Source of the DNA: Pomphorhynchus laevis
Taxonomy: Eukaryota; Acanthocephala; Palaeacanthocephala; Echinorhynchida; Pomphorhynchidae
Length of the DNA: 64,000 nt
Direction: 5' to 3'
Assembly: GCA_012934845.2 (NCBI GenBank)
Contig: WNNJ02001795.1
Span: 1 to 64,000 of the forward strand
Positions 34,707 through 44,744 of the stretch are shown here, one piece after another. The translations under genes and the position numbers were made by a program. Position 1 is the first letter of the stretch; each line of letters starts with the position of its first letter. A model generated the notes under the pieces. The model did no database searches. It was not told where the DNA came from and was given only the letters and a program-made list of their open reading frames with translations.

Positions 34707-35546
34707 TCAGGTGTCGAGAAGGTGTGAACGGAGGAGGTGTTTGAATGTGATAAAGGAGGGAGCGCGGCGGACGTCGAGAGGAAGTTGATTCCAGGCGAGT
34801 GAGGCGGCGACGAGGAAGGATCGGAGACCGTAGTTGTTGGAGTAATTAGGAACGTGGAGTAAGAGGGTATGACAGGAACGAAGCGATAGCGAGGTGGGGC
34901 GAGTATCGTCTAAGAAAGGAAGGTTGATGAACGATGGGGAGCCGACAGCGATGAGACGAAAAGTAACGAGAAGAAGGCGGAGTTTGATGCGGATGTGGAT
35001 GGTGGGCCAGGAGAGTTGGGCAAGATATGTGGATGTGTGGTCGAAGCGACGGAGACGAAAGAGCACTCGAACGGCGGTGTTGATTATTCGTTGTAGGGGT
35101 AGGATTATGGATTTTGGAGAATTGGCGAAAAGGCTAAGGCAGTAATCGATTTTAGGGAAAAGAAGCGATGAAAGAAGAGACATACAAGAACGGAAGTCGA
35201 TAAGGGGGCGGATACGGCGGATGTCACGGAGAATTAAGTTAGACGAGCGGACCTTGTCACGGACGAAGGGTTTAAGGGAAAGGTGATCATCGAAATGGAA
35301 GCCTAAGAAAGTGAGATTGTGGACTATAGGGATGATCGATGAGGCAAAAGATACAATGGGAGGAGATATGCTTGGTTTACGGGGGAGGATCCACATTATT
35401 TTGGACTTTTCGGGGTTTAGAACGAGATGGAGATTGGAGAGACGTTTGTAGATAGAAGAAAGACAGTTGGAGGCAGAAATGCCGATATCGTGTATGCGAT
35501 GTGCGGGTGCATGAGCATAGATTAGAATGTCATCGGCGTATTGCAT
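34707..35546 (-). CDS. LINE C2 ORF2, RT C-terminal part
   Basis: 279 codons beginning at MQYADDILIYAHAPAHRIHD. YADD is the reverse transcriptase catalytic box (residues 3-6). It continues through thumb-like regions (MWILPRKPSIS, FLGFHFDDHLSLKPFVRDKV) to the C-terminal LAWNQLPLDVRRAPSFITFK, the usual end of CR1-group proteins, and then a stop. It is the continuation of the frame at 35723-37600; the Met is not a real start, because the two frames are separated by a shift of reading frame. The product would copy element RNA onto nicked target DNA. Confidence 0.85.
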   Translation of the reverse strand: MQYADDILIYAHAPAHRIHDIGISASNCLSSIYKRLSNLHLVLNPEKSKIMWILPRKPSISPPIVSFASSIIPIVHNLTFLGFHFDDHLSLKPFVRDKVRSSNLILRDIRRIRPLIDFRSCMSLLSSLLFPKIDYCLSLFANSPKSIILPLQRIINTAVRVLFRLRRFDHTSTYLAQLSWPTIHIRIKLRLLLVTFRLIAVGSPSFINLPFLDDTRPTSLSLRSCHTLLLHVPNYSNNYGLRSFLVAASLAWNQLPLDVRRAPSFITFKHLLRSHLLDT

Positions 35547-35722
35547 GACGTTAAAGGAGTAAGGTTTGATAAATGGAGAGAGATCGCCAAGCAGAAGAGA
35601 GAAAAGCAGGGGACCTAGGACTGAACCTTGTGGGACCCCGCAAAAAATAGGGATGGGAGGGGAGGATGATGAATTAGAACAGACGCGAAAGGAACGGTCG
35701 GATAGATATGAGGCGAACCAAG

Positions 35723-37600
35723 CTACGGAGGAGGAAGAAAAGTCGTAAAACGAAGGCGAGAAAGGAGGACGAAGTGGTCGACAATGTCGAATGCGGAGGA
35801 GAGGTCGAGGGAGATGAGAACACTATATAGAGCCTTGTCTCGAGAAATGAGTAAGTCGTTGTACACTTTTATGCATGCGATTTCTGTCGAGTGATTAGAG
35901 CGGAAAGCGGATTGGAAAGGAGGGTACAGATTGGATGAGGAGAGATAAGCGTTGATTTGTATTAAGATGAGGCGTTCTAAGAGCTTAGAAAGAGTAGGGA
36001 GTAGTGAAATGGGGCGATAGCTAGAAGGAAGGGAGGGGTCGAGCGATTGTTTCTTAAGGAGGGGACGAACGATTGCGGATTTCCAGTGTGAAGGGAAGAT
36101 ACGACTGCGGATGGACGAGTTAAACAAGGTTGTGAGAAATGGGGATATCGATGAGCATATAGATTTTAATATGTGGGTAGGCAGGGGATCGGCAGGTGAG
36201 GTTTTGTTGGGCAAGGACATGAGGACAGATGATACTTCTGTAGGTGATACAGGGAGAAGATGAAAGAGTTCCGGAAGGATGAGAGTAGACTGGGCAGAGT
36301 GGGATAGGATGGAGACCGGGGTGTGAGAGAGCAGCGTGGATACTTTAGTCTGGAGAAATGACGAATAATCATTAGCATTGATGTTGCACGGCGTAGAGGA
36401 ACGAGCCAGGATTGAGTTAAAAGTATGCCAGAGAGTCTTAGAGTTGAATGAAGTGATGATTTTATGCTGCCAGAAGGAGTTGCATTTGGTACGTAGTAGG
36501 TTGAGATGAGACCGGCGAAGAGCAAGATAGGAATCACGGAAAGACGGAGTGATCGAGCGGAAATCGCGTCTGAGAGAGCGGTGATAGACTCGAAAAGCAT
36601 GGCGGAGTCGACGCTTTGAGAGTAGGCATTGGATGTCAAACCATGGGGCACGGTGCAAGCGACGGTGTGGGTGAGACTTGAAGGGCAAGAGAATATCGAG
36701 AGTGGATGTGAGTTCAGAGTCGAAAAGAAAGGCGAGATCGTGAGGAGATGAATATGTTATTGTGGGTAATGATAGAGACGATTTGAGTAAGGCAGAGCGG
36801 AGAAGGGAGAGGTCAAGATTTCTCCAAGGGCGACGTAGGATTGTAGGTGTGTGAGGAGGGGTGTGGTTGCGAGTGAGATCAAGGGTGATAAGAAAGTGAT
36901 CGGATAGACCAGGATCATAGATGGACAGTGAGGTGTAGGCAGCAAAATGATCGGGGACAGCGATGATGTCGAGTGCCCCACCAAGTATATGTGTGGGGGC
37001 AGTGGAGATTAGTTTGTAATTGTAGTTGGATAGAATGTTGATGAAGCGGATGGAATCTGTGGAAGAGGGGCGGTCTAGGCGGATATTGAAGTCGCCTAGA
37101 ACGAGTGAAGGGATTGAGGACAAAGAACAATGAGAAAGGAGGTCAGCGAGTTCGGTAAAAAATAAGGCTGTAGGAGCTGATGAACCAGGACGGTATACAA
37201 TGGCGAGATCTAGAGTGATCGGGTTAGAATAACGACAAGTGAGCAATTCAAAAGAGCAAGGACTGAAAGGGGGATTGATTTTGCGAAGAGACGCTGGGTG
37301 ACGCGCGAATGCGACGATGCCGCCATGATTAGAGGATTTAGAAGGGCATGAGCTGAGGGGGCGGGCGGATTCGACTAGGGAGCAACCGGCAGAGAGCAGA
37401 CGGCGAATGGAAAGGTCGTCGGAATCTGAGTGCCAGGATTCGGTGAGGCAGAAGAGATCGATGGATTGCTTGGTGAATAGGTTGAGGATAAGATCGGATT
37501 TATTGAGAATATATCTAGTGTTGAGGAGACCGAGGCGGAAACCGTGTGCTGTGGCGAAAGAGACTAGTGGAGAAGACACATAGGAGAGATGGAGCGCCAT
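35723..37600 (-). CDS. LINE C2 ORF2, endonuclease and RT N-terminal part
   Basis: 625 codons. An APE-type endonuclease occupies residues about 20-240: N27 in LLNTRY, E54 in LTESWH, YRPGS (136-140), GDFN (169-172) and SDH (233-235), the expected catalytic series for nicking target DNA. A linker follows (270-450), then the reverse transcriptase: SYRPISLLPTLSKLLERLI, FQSAFRSNHSTE and SLDLSSAFDIVDH near the C-terminus. SYRPISLLP and HSTE are typical of the CR1/L2 group. The last residues (FTTFLPPP) are out of frame; the true continuation is at 35546 and below. The N-terminal residues overlap the end of ORF1, so the real translation start is uncertain. Confidence 0.88.
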   Translation of the reverse strand: MALHLSYVSSPLVSFATAHGFRLGLLNTRYILNKSDLILNLFTKQSIDLFCLTESWHSDSDDLSIRRLLSAGCSLVESARPLSSCPSKSSNHGGIVAFARHPASLRKINPPFSPCSFELLTCRYSNPITLDLAIVYRPGSSAPTALFFTELADLLSHCSLSSIPSLVLGDFNIRLDRPSSTDSIRFINILSNYNYKLISTAPTHILGGALDIIAVPDHFAAYTSLSIYDPGLSDHFLITLDLTRNHTPPHTPTILRRPWRNLDLSLLRSALLKSSLSLPTITYSSPHDLAFLFDSELTSTLDILLPFKSHPHRRLHRAPWFDIQCLLSKRRLRHAFRVYHRSLRRDFRSITPSFRDSYLALRRSHLNLLRTKCNSFWQHKIITSFNSKTLWHTFNSILARSSTPCNINANDYSSFLQTKVSTLLSHTPVSILSHSAQSTLILPELFHLLPVSPTEVSSVLMSLPNKTSPADPLPTHILKSICSSISPFLTTLFNSSIRSRIFPSHWKSAIVRPLLKKQSLDPSLPSSYRPISLLPTLSKLLERLILIQINAYLSSSNLYPPFQSAFRSNHSTEIACIKVYNDLLISRDKALYSVLISLDLSSAFDIVDHFVLLSRLRFTTFLPPP

Positions 37601-37639
37601 CGAATTTTTGGACGGGTGTGGACAACTTGAAAATTTCCG

Positions 37640-38697
37640 TCTATGTTTCGGATGGAGAGTGATGTTTCGCCGTTTTCCTCGCGACGGCGTTTTTCGATGC
37701 GGGCTGAAGAGATTTGAGCGATTTCAGAAGGGCGCGATCGGGGAAAATTCGAGTGGTTGAAGATGACATGAGTTTGAATCGTTGAGAGAGGACAGAAGAC
37801 GCGTGAGAGCGATGCTTGAAAACAATTTTTAGGAGAGGGGGCTTGGAAGGATTAGATTAAGAAGATTTCTTTAGACGGATGAATGCGACAGGAGAAATGT
37901 CCTTGAAAAAGGATGGTTTATCCGAAGGAACAATAGACGAGAGGATTGATCTGAAGGCGGAAACATCGTGGTCCAGACGTGCTTGTGGAGATAAGGATTT
38001 AGAAGGCGTGATATTAGTAACAATGACGCAACGATCGCGAGAAGCAAAGCGCTTCCGTAAAGGAGGACGACTGACGTGAGTAGGTGAGATCACGATAGAA
38101 GAGCTGTCAGTTGATGATTTGGAGGGATTTGGTTTGACGACGGGAGACATAGAGGATAATGATAATAAAGAGGGTGGCAAGCGATGTGAGGAAAGGTTAT
38201 GAGTGGAAGGATAGTGGAGGTTGGTGGAGGTGATTTTGATTGATGGATGCAAGGTATTGAGGGACGAGACGGGAAGGACGTGGGGTGTCGGGGAGTGAAT
38301 ATACATTAGTTGTAACAATTTGCGGCTCCGTCACTGTCTCGGTAGATTTATCATAAACTTGACAAAATCCATCTTGCTGCGATACAATTTGCGGCTCCTT
38401 CACTGTCTCAGTAGATTTGTCAGAAATTTGAGAAATTCGATCATGCTGCGATGCCATTTCCAATTGCTCTAATCGTTTTATTATCAAGTTGATTTGTTTC
38501 GCCGCACAGAATCCGCAGTAGAACGGTGGCCCGCCACAAGTTTCCTGACCCAAAGCACAATTATGCGTTACTGATGTCCAGATTTGACAGCCGCTAGCGG
38601 AGCATTCCACTTGTATGTTCTCGAGCTTGCCGGTTTTATCGGTATCAACAGAGATTGCTCGCTTGGCTTTTGGTAGATTTTTCTTCTTGGCTCCCAT
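37640..38697 (-). CDS. LINE C2 ORF1 (zinc-finger nucleic-acid-binding protein), disrupted
   Basis: The start is taken at 38697 (MGAKKKNLPKAKR), because the longer upstream frame runs into the neighbouring R4 repeat. A cysteine-rich PHD-like finger follows (CSASGC ... HNCALGQETC ... CGFC). A short coiled-coil-like helix comes next (INLIIKRLEQLEM), then a repeated DKSTETV.EPQIV block. After a frame change near 38300 there is a block like the 44-residue repeat of LINE B2, then the RDRCVIVTNITPSKSLSPQ region, probably an RRM-like or nucleic-acid-binding C-terminal domain. At least two frame disruptions. Known CR1-group ORF1 proteins carry such fingers and bind element RNA. Confidence 0.7.
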
Positions 38698-38811
38698 TAA
38701 CTGTAGGTTGCAATAGTTTACGATTTTTAAATAATTGTAAGTAGTTAATTGTAAGTAGTTCGCGTTAGTAGTAGCGAGCGGATGTCGTCGATGGTTGTCG
38801 ATGGTTGTCGA

Positions 38812-39155
38812 TAATATATATATCAACATAATAATATAAAGAATAAATTCAAACTCTTTAGTAGGAAATTTTTATGGATGGATAATAAATGAGGAACAGG
38901 GGCCGAAACCTGATAGCATAGCAGTTCCTCTGATGACCTCTATTCCTTGTTCTGATAGATAGTTCGTTATCTATTAGTCAATTCATAAAAATTGATTTTT
39001 ATTTTTAATTTCAGTTTATAATTCATCTTGATATAAATTATATAAAATCTTATAACAATTATTAATTATTAATTAATTTTTTATTATATAACTATTTAAC
39101 TATTATTTTGCATTATTTTTAATTTGCAATATAAAATACGTAGACTCAGTTAGCT
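38812..39155. repeat. R4 repeat, copy 1
   Basis: Shared with 48340-48785: same start (atcaacataataatat), the core gccgaaacctgatagcatag followed by cagttcctc and TGATGACCTCTA, a common AT-rich tail, and the same end (gtagactcagttagct). The flanks of GAAACC and TGATGA are complementary (9 of 10 positions). No coding sequence. Confidence 0.8.
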
Positions 39156-39339
39156 TATGTAATAAACATTGACAATATTAGAAAAGAAAACACTTTCCTG
39201 GTAAGGCGTTTTGTAGAAGATTACATAGACATAATATCGTTTCGCAATCTTCTGTCTATGCAGAGCTGGCTCGATTATCGATGCATTCCTCTCCTGTTCT
39301 GATGACATACACCCCTTCTTGCTTCCAGCTTTGAATTGT

Positions 39340-40615
39340 TTCAAATGGCAATCGATAAATGCGAAATACCACCAGATTGGAAATGTGCAACTATAATTTT
39401 TGTTTGTTAAGAAGGGTGTATGCGCAATCCTGAAAATTATAGACCCGTGAGCTTAACTAGTGTTGCTAGTAAAAATTTTGAACGCATTATCTATGAAAAT
39501 TTAGAGAACTTATTGAGCCAGTCGAACCAACTAAACTCACGTTAACATGGATTCACCGTTGTAAGATCGTGCTTGTCTAATTTACTTTGTGCTAGAGAAG
39601 CATGGAATATCAATTGATTGTTTATTTATTGACATCAGTAGAGTATTCGACCGTATATGTCATTAAAATCTTATAGACTGTAATGTAGATCCGATAGTCG
39701 TTAATTGGCTTTATACATTTCTAACACAACGTTCTTATCGTGTTCGTGTGGGATCAAGCTTGTCATTATCTCGTTCAGTTGTGTCAGGTGTACATCACGG
39801 TACTGTTTTAGGCCCATTACGTTTTAATATCTACCTAAATACGTTGGTAAAACAATTGTATTGTTCGTATTTGGCTTTTGCCGATGATATTAAGATCTGA
39901 TAATTTACTGGCTAGTTACATGATAGGCCCTAGTATTGTATGTGCAGCGACTCACACACATGATGTTGGCACAATTGTTCAGTCATCTCTCAAGACTCGC
40001 ATAAATACGGATATAATGCGTTCGAAGGGACGGCGTGTTCTTTATTTATTGAAATTCTGTTTCAAATCCCTGCCTGTCGAATGTTTAAAGATTCTTTACA
40101 GCGCATTGGTTCATCCTCATATCGAGTACGGCATTCAATCAACGTTTCCATGCACTAAAGAGGAGATAAATTTACCTGATAATATACTCAGACGAGGGTC
40201 TTGATTATGTGCAACAATTTCACATTCTCCATACACAGAAAGACTTAAAATATTAGGCATGTGTTCTGTCCGGCCTCGTTTGATGTACTTAGATTTAATA
40301 GACATGCGTTAGATTGCTAAATGCTATGACGAATTACCCTCATCTTATGTAGGTTTTAACCACTGCACTTATCATCGAGGATATAGTTTGCATCTTAGAA
40401 CACAATATAATGGAAAGTGTCTCAGTCTATATGGGGTTTCGCGTCGTGCTGTTAGTGTATGGAACAAGTTATAGGACACTTTAGTAAGTGTAGACAGTAT
40501 TGTTACATTCAAAAAGAAGATTTTTGGAATGGATACGCCATCCCGACCAAGAAACTATTCGAATGACATGCCCGACCTATTGACTACAATTTCAAAATTT
40601 TAACCTTAGGTATTT
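39340..40615 (+). mobile_element. LINE D, reverse transcriptase remnant
   Basis: The plus strand reads through NPENYRPVSLTSVASKNFER, a FIDISRVFDRI box (D of motif A), VVSGVHHGTVLGPLRFNIYL and the catalytic FADDIKI (about 39875). It continues to a C-terminal SRRAVSVWNKL region near 40450-40520. About half a dozen stops or shifts. A Jockey/CR1-like group is possible, but I cannot place it. It is not the same family as B, C or J. Confidence 0.8.
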
Positions 40616-40898
40616 TTAATTCTGATTTTTTTGTCTTTGTGAGCAGACTGAACATCCTTAGGGCTTTGTAATGTAAATTAATAATACATTCCAAATTTTT
40701 ATTCTAGATTGCGGTCATTTTCAAAAATTGTAATATCTAAAACTCTTAAATTGAAACTTTTATTTTCAATTATAAAAGTTCTGATTTAAAAGAGTCAAAT
40801 GTTATTTACCGGGAATGTTTTTTAACCTTTACATTATTTACAAAACCCAATCGGCATTTTTATGTTTTAAGAATATTACAATTATTATTAATTTTATT

Positions 40899-41814
40899 AG
40901 TAATATTACAATTCAAAAAATGGACACGACTGTGCGGACTGCAATAAAACATGCCCAGAGAAATGGTGCGTCATCATGGCTAAGTGCCCTTCCATTGAAA
41001 AGTGAGCACTTTCATCTGTCAGCGAAAGAGTTTACGGATGCCCTATCCGCACGCTATGGTCAAACCCCGCGGGATTTGATTGGTTCCATATGTCCATGTG
41101 GTGACTTAATGACCTTGAGCCATGGACTATCTTGTCGCAAAGGTGGTCTGCCATCAATAAGGCACGATGCGGTTCGCGACATAATTGTAAAGGAGTTAAC
41201 GTCAGTTAGTCGTGACGTTGAGACTGAACCTAGACTGCAACCTGTCCCAGATACTTTGAATTTTGAAAACAACGCGACCAGTCGTGACCTGGGTGCTCGA
41301 CTGGACATATCATGTCGAGGATTGGGAAATGAGAGATTCGAGCGGACGTTTTTTGACGTCAATCTATTTAGCATTTTTGCTCAATCGACCGTTTCCAAAT
41401 CTGTTGACTCCGCATTCGAATATAACTCGTCCAGAAAGAATTCAAAATATTGGGAAAGAATCGAGACTGTTGAAAAGGGCAAATTTATTCCACTCATTTT
41501 TTCATCATCCGGTGGCATGGGAAAGGAGGCGAATGGGTTATTCCAGAAAATTGCTGCAGTTAAGGCTCGCCGAGGAAATGAATCGTACGCGCACATCGTG
41601 TCACGCATTAAGCGCCGTGTCGCCTTTGGGATCTCCCGTTCAGCCAGCGCGTGTCTTCGAAGCGCAAGAACAAAACCAGGATCCGTTAACAAAACCCGAA
41701 ACAACGTTGTAGCCATCAGTGAGGCTGACGAGAGCAGCTAATTATTGATCTAACTTTATTTGTTTTAGTTTTATAAATAAATTTTTCTCTTTAAAAAAAA
41801 GTAATATTACAATT
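40899..41814 (+). mobile_element. 5'-truncated retroelement with 15-bp target duplication
   Basis: A 15-bp direct repeat agtaatattacaatt lies at 40899-40913 and again at 41800-41814. Between them is an 886-bp insert ending in an A-run (41793-41800) on the plus strand. This is the signature of target-primed insertion by a non-LTR retroelement that copied only its 3' end. The coding part is fully open, so the insertion is fairly recent. Confidence 0.82.
40921..41741 (+). CDS. C-terminal domain of a retroelement protein (zinc-binding plus nuclease-like)
   Basis: 273 codons from the Met next to the target duplication; the Met is accidental, since the element is 5'-truncated. The domain begins GASSWLSALPLKSEHFHL, then DALSARYGQTP. 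A zinc-binding-like motif follows (CPCGDLMTLSHGLSCRKGG) with IRHDAVRD. Next come GARLDISCRGLGNERF and FFDVNLF, whose spaced aspartates recall PD-(D/E)xK restriction-like nucleases. The end has IPLIFSSSGGMGKEANGLF and a basic RIKRRVAFGISRSASACLR. This set is widespread after the reverse transcriptase in invertebrate retroelement proteins; the nuclease role is inference. No stops. Confidence 0.75.
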
Positions 41815-41869
41815 ATTGTTATATTTAATATTAATATGTTATATATATTACACTTCGCCGTAAACTGCG

Positions 41870-42130
41870 GATCGCAGTTTGTTGATTTATCACAGCGTAC
41901 ACTGAATATGTGTCTTGTGATAGTGAACGACGATTTGTACATAAGCCGACCGTAGTCAAGACATTTAACCGTAATAAGGGCATACGACCGTAATGAAGAC
42001 ATCTGTCTGCAGTAAGGACAATTGGCCGTAGTAATGACAACCAAACTTTCACGTTAGCCGACCGATCAACAACGTCAATCGACAATCGTTTACCATCAGC
42101 CGACCGATAAACGTCTCTTGACCTTAGTTA
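41870..42130. repeat. Degenerate ~20-bp tandem repeat
   Basis: About eight loose units around the consensus ccgtagtaaagacat/ccgaccgat, for example at 41948, 41971, 41990, 42009 and 42028. No gene. Possibly a decayed minisatellite. Confidence 0.5.
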
Positions 42131-42981
42131 AGACATTATGCATTATTTCATAAACACATAGCTCTGCAAAACTCAGCATATGACATTCATCATAAGCAAG
42201 TACTGCCTTTGTAATAGCAAAAAGGGCGTTAAGAATATAGCATCTGATAAAATTTAGCCCATCATAATTGTTCCATTTTGTAGGGTAGTCACTTATTTTG
42301 TAGGATGTTGAAACATCTTTGTAAGATTAAGCATTTAACACAGTTTTGGTTCTGCGCTGGTGTAAATATGAATATTATGTTCATTGTCAATAAATATACA
42401 TAATAAAGTAAGAATATTATATTGAACATTCAAATCAATAAATTAAAATGCTTGCTACTGTTATAGGCATGTTGATGGATCCTCAACTATTCGAGTTTTC
42501 CCGTCTACATCTAATCGAAAAATAATTCATCGTGAACGAAGAATAAAACATACCACAAATCAATATCTGGACTTTCAACCGATTTTATAAATTAATAATA
42601 ATATAAATTTTTTTATAAATTTTGTTATATTAATAATTATTATTAATATATTATCAATAATATTTATATTATTTATATTATTTAATTATTTATATTATTA
42701 ATTTTTATAAATTTTATAAATTTTATCTTAACCTAAATTCGCTAAGTAAACAACGTCGTATGATCACACTGTATAGTGTAAAACTATACAATACATGATT
42801 TTTTATATTATGAGATAGATGTAAAATTAATAAAATCATGAAATAAGCATTCTAACTTTAAAGATGTCGTGAATATCTCTATTAAATACATAAGAACATT
42901 TGAAATGTATTTATATAATAGAATCATTATATGCGTTGTGTTATGCAGAGGCAAACAACCTGTATATACTATTTGATTTGT
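42131..42981. other. AT-rich 3' flank of the sideroflexin gene
   Basis: No feature recognised; 42590-42720 is almost only A and T. Probably holds the 3' UTR of the minus-strand gene near 42900-42981. Confidence 0.55.
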
Positions 42982-43941
42982 TTAAAGACCTTTGTTGAAA
43001 TAGATCTTGTCGTCTGCAGATAGACCGTATTTTTCCATTACCCTCATTTTTTCGTTAGCTTCAAGTTGACTAACACGGATTGATGCCCTCTGTGGAAACA
43101 ATGCGCATCCTAATGGTGTCATAAATGTTAAGAATATACCGACTAGCGCAGCTTGTATAGGCATATTCATTGCCGGAAAACGTCTAAGAAATCTTTTCTT
43201 CTCCCAACTTTCCATCAGAAAAGGGGGAATTATCATACCAGGGGTACACATAAATATCCTTGATACGACAACCATAAATATGGCTCGTTTGGCTGCATTG
43301 CTTGACTGACCAACCATACGGCCTTGCTCATCAAAAACAGGAATGCCGTTTTGCACCTCTCCATAGCGCATAAACGGAATATTTATGCAATTTGCTGCAG
43401 CTACTGCTGTGTAAGGTACAAAACGAGCTACAATTGGCGGAAATTTAGTTATTGCTGATTTAAAAGTAAGTGCTGTTATTGTAGCTGCAGCAGTCGCTAC
43501 AAAATACGACTGCAGAATTTCCTGATTTGTCATTATCTTGGTACCACTTCGATTAGTATAGTTTACAAGTGCATTGAACGACTGATTTAACCATTGCCAT
43601 CCAAATATGGCTAGATTAGTCTTGTACCATGTCATCATACATCCAGTGATAATCATGTTACAAGGGACCTGGGCGGACATTCGTCCAAGTAAATTCATCT
43701 TTTCGCCTGTTTCTGGGTGAAATGCAGAATCCATAAGATACTTTGATCTCCATAGCTGCTTTTCATTTACATCTGTTAATCGACCTTCACTATAATCCTG
43801 AATAAGTTGTTTAGCTTCTTCTAGTTGCTTACTGGGGACTAATAAATTTAAGGGATTTGTAACCCTGAAAAAGTGTTTAGATCTGCCAATATATGTATTT
43901 TGATTGTATTTCGGTTGTGTCAGATCAATCTGTTGTACCAT
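42982..43941 (-). CDS. Sfxn1/3: Sideroflexin (SFXN1/3-type mitochondrial carrier)
   Basis: 319 residues, the usual sideroflexin length, encoded without introns and with no stop or frameshift. I chose the Met at 43941 (MVQQIDLTQPKYNQNTYIGR), because family members start just before the (D/N)QxTYxGRxxHF signature; the upstream Met at 44034 would add 31 unrelated residues. Family marks: HPETGEKM (75-82), QVPCNMIITGCMMTWY, a WQWLNQSFNALVNYTNRSG box, AAANCINIPFMRYGEVQNGI, CALFPQRAS, and the C-terminal YFNKGL shared with animal SFXN1. About five hydrophobic segments follow residue 90. SFXN1-type proteins sit in the mitochondrial inner membrane and import serine for one-carbon metabolism. The lack of introns means either an intron-poor host or a retrocopy; intactness argues that it functions. 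Confidence 0.95.
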   Translation of the reverse strand: MVQQIDLTQPKYNQNTYIGRSKHFFRVTNPLNLLVPSKQLEEAKQLIQDYSEGRLTDVNEKQLWRSKYLMDSAFHPETGEKMNLLGRMSAQVPCNMIITGCMMTWYKTNLAIFGWQWLNQSFNALVNYTNRSGTKIMTNQEILQSYFVATAAATITALTFKSAITKFPPIVARFVPYTAVAAANCINIPFMRYGEVQNGIPVFDEQGRMVGQSSNAAKRAIFMVVVSRIFMCTPGMIIPPFLMESWEKKRFLRRFPAMNMPIQAALVGIFLTFMTPLGCALFPQRASIRVSQLEANEKMRVMEKYGLSADDKIYFNKGL

Positions 43942-44309
43942 TATTTTATCTATATATATATTAATTACAATAATAAAGTCGGTAGTAAAATGAAACAATT
44001 TAAAATTAAACAGACGAAACTTTATATTTACCAAATTTATAAATGAAAACGGATACCTTAAAGAAATTTTTTGGATCCCGCAAAGATAAATATTTTTTTA
44101 ATTTTTAAATGATGCTCAGTGATCAGCTTCATAATGAGCAGAAATTTCAAAAATGAACTGAATACTAAGCTATCTTTAGAATATATTGACCATTAATTTT
44201 AAAACATTTTAAGATGAACACAATGTATATTCTACTGGTTGTGGCACAATATTATCCTCACAGGTATTGTTCCTATTCTTGATATAGCAGGACGCTACTA
44301 ATCAGCCTG

Positions 44310-44470
44310 GGTGGGTCTCATCAACTGCTGATCCAGACCTACATTTCACGTTTCGACCCTTATTATCTGCTTACTCCATACACTGATCCTGATAGGTTTC
44401 GAACTTAGGACGTCTGTATCGCGATTCAACGCTACATCCACTAGGCTGACTTATTCAGTGGTGTAGATAT
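44310..44470 (-). mobile_element. tRNA-derived SINE-like element S1
   Basis: On the minus strand a tRNA-like head has an A box AGCCTAGTGGATGTAGCG (44430-44447), an anticodon-arm-like middle and a B box AAGTTCGAAACC (44395-44406) at tRNA-like spacing. About 35 nt downstream is a module with GAAAC and (T)TGATGA flanked by perfect 5-bp complements GGGUC and GACCC (44313-44359). Not a functional tRNA gene: the acceptor stem is not evident. Confidence 0.65.
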
Positions 44471-44744
44471 ACATTTATGTATATTACTTTCGGTAGGGGA
44501 TCGTATTCTAACGATCTATTAGAAACCTACCCTATGTGTGAGATCCGCTAGCCAGATCACCGTTTATCATGTTGCCACTTGCAATGAATGTTTTTAATTT
44601 AATAAATTTATTGTAATTGTATTCCTTGCTACTTCCGTAATACGTAATGTAATTAAAATCATTATGCAGTTTTTCATATGAAACATATTAATATTGTTAT
44701 TGTTGAAATTAAATTTATATATAATTAAATAAATAAGTTAGTTA

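Larger units (their letters stand above)
34630..38811 (-). mobile_element. CR1-like LINE family C, near-intact copy C2
   Basis: Best-preserved LINE of the window (4.2 kb, minus strand), markedly richer in GC than its surroundings. Order: ORF1 (38697 down to about 37640), ORF2 endonuclease plus reverse transcriptase (37600 down to 34707), and the 3' hairpin GCGTGC/GCACGC (34656-34676) followed by GTTAAAATAAAT. ORF2 is open apart from one frameshift around 35730-35750. Its 3' end sits against the family A LINE and its 5' end against an R4 repeat. Its preservation suggests it is the youngest CR1-like insertion here. Confidence 0.9.

Noticed and set aside
44391-44450. A tRNA gene on the minus strand
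   Set aside because: A and B boxes are tRNA-like, but no acceptor stem can be formed and extra sequence follows directly; SINE head preferred.
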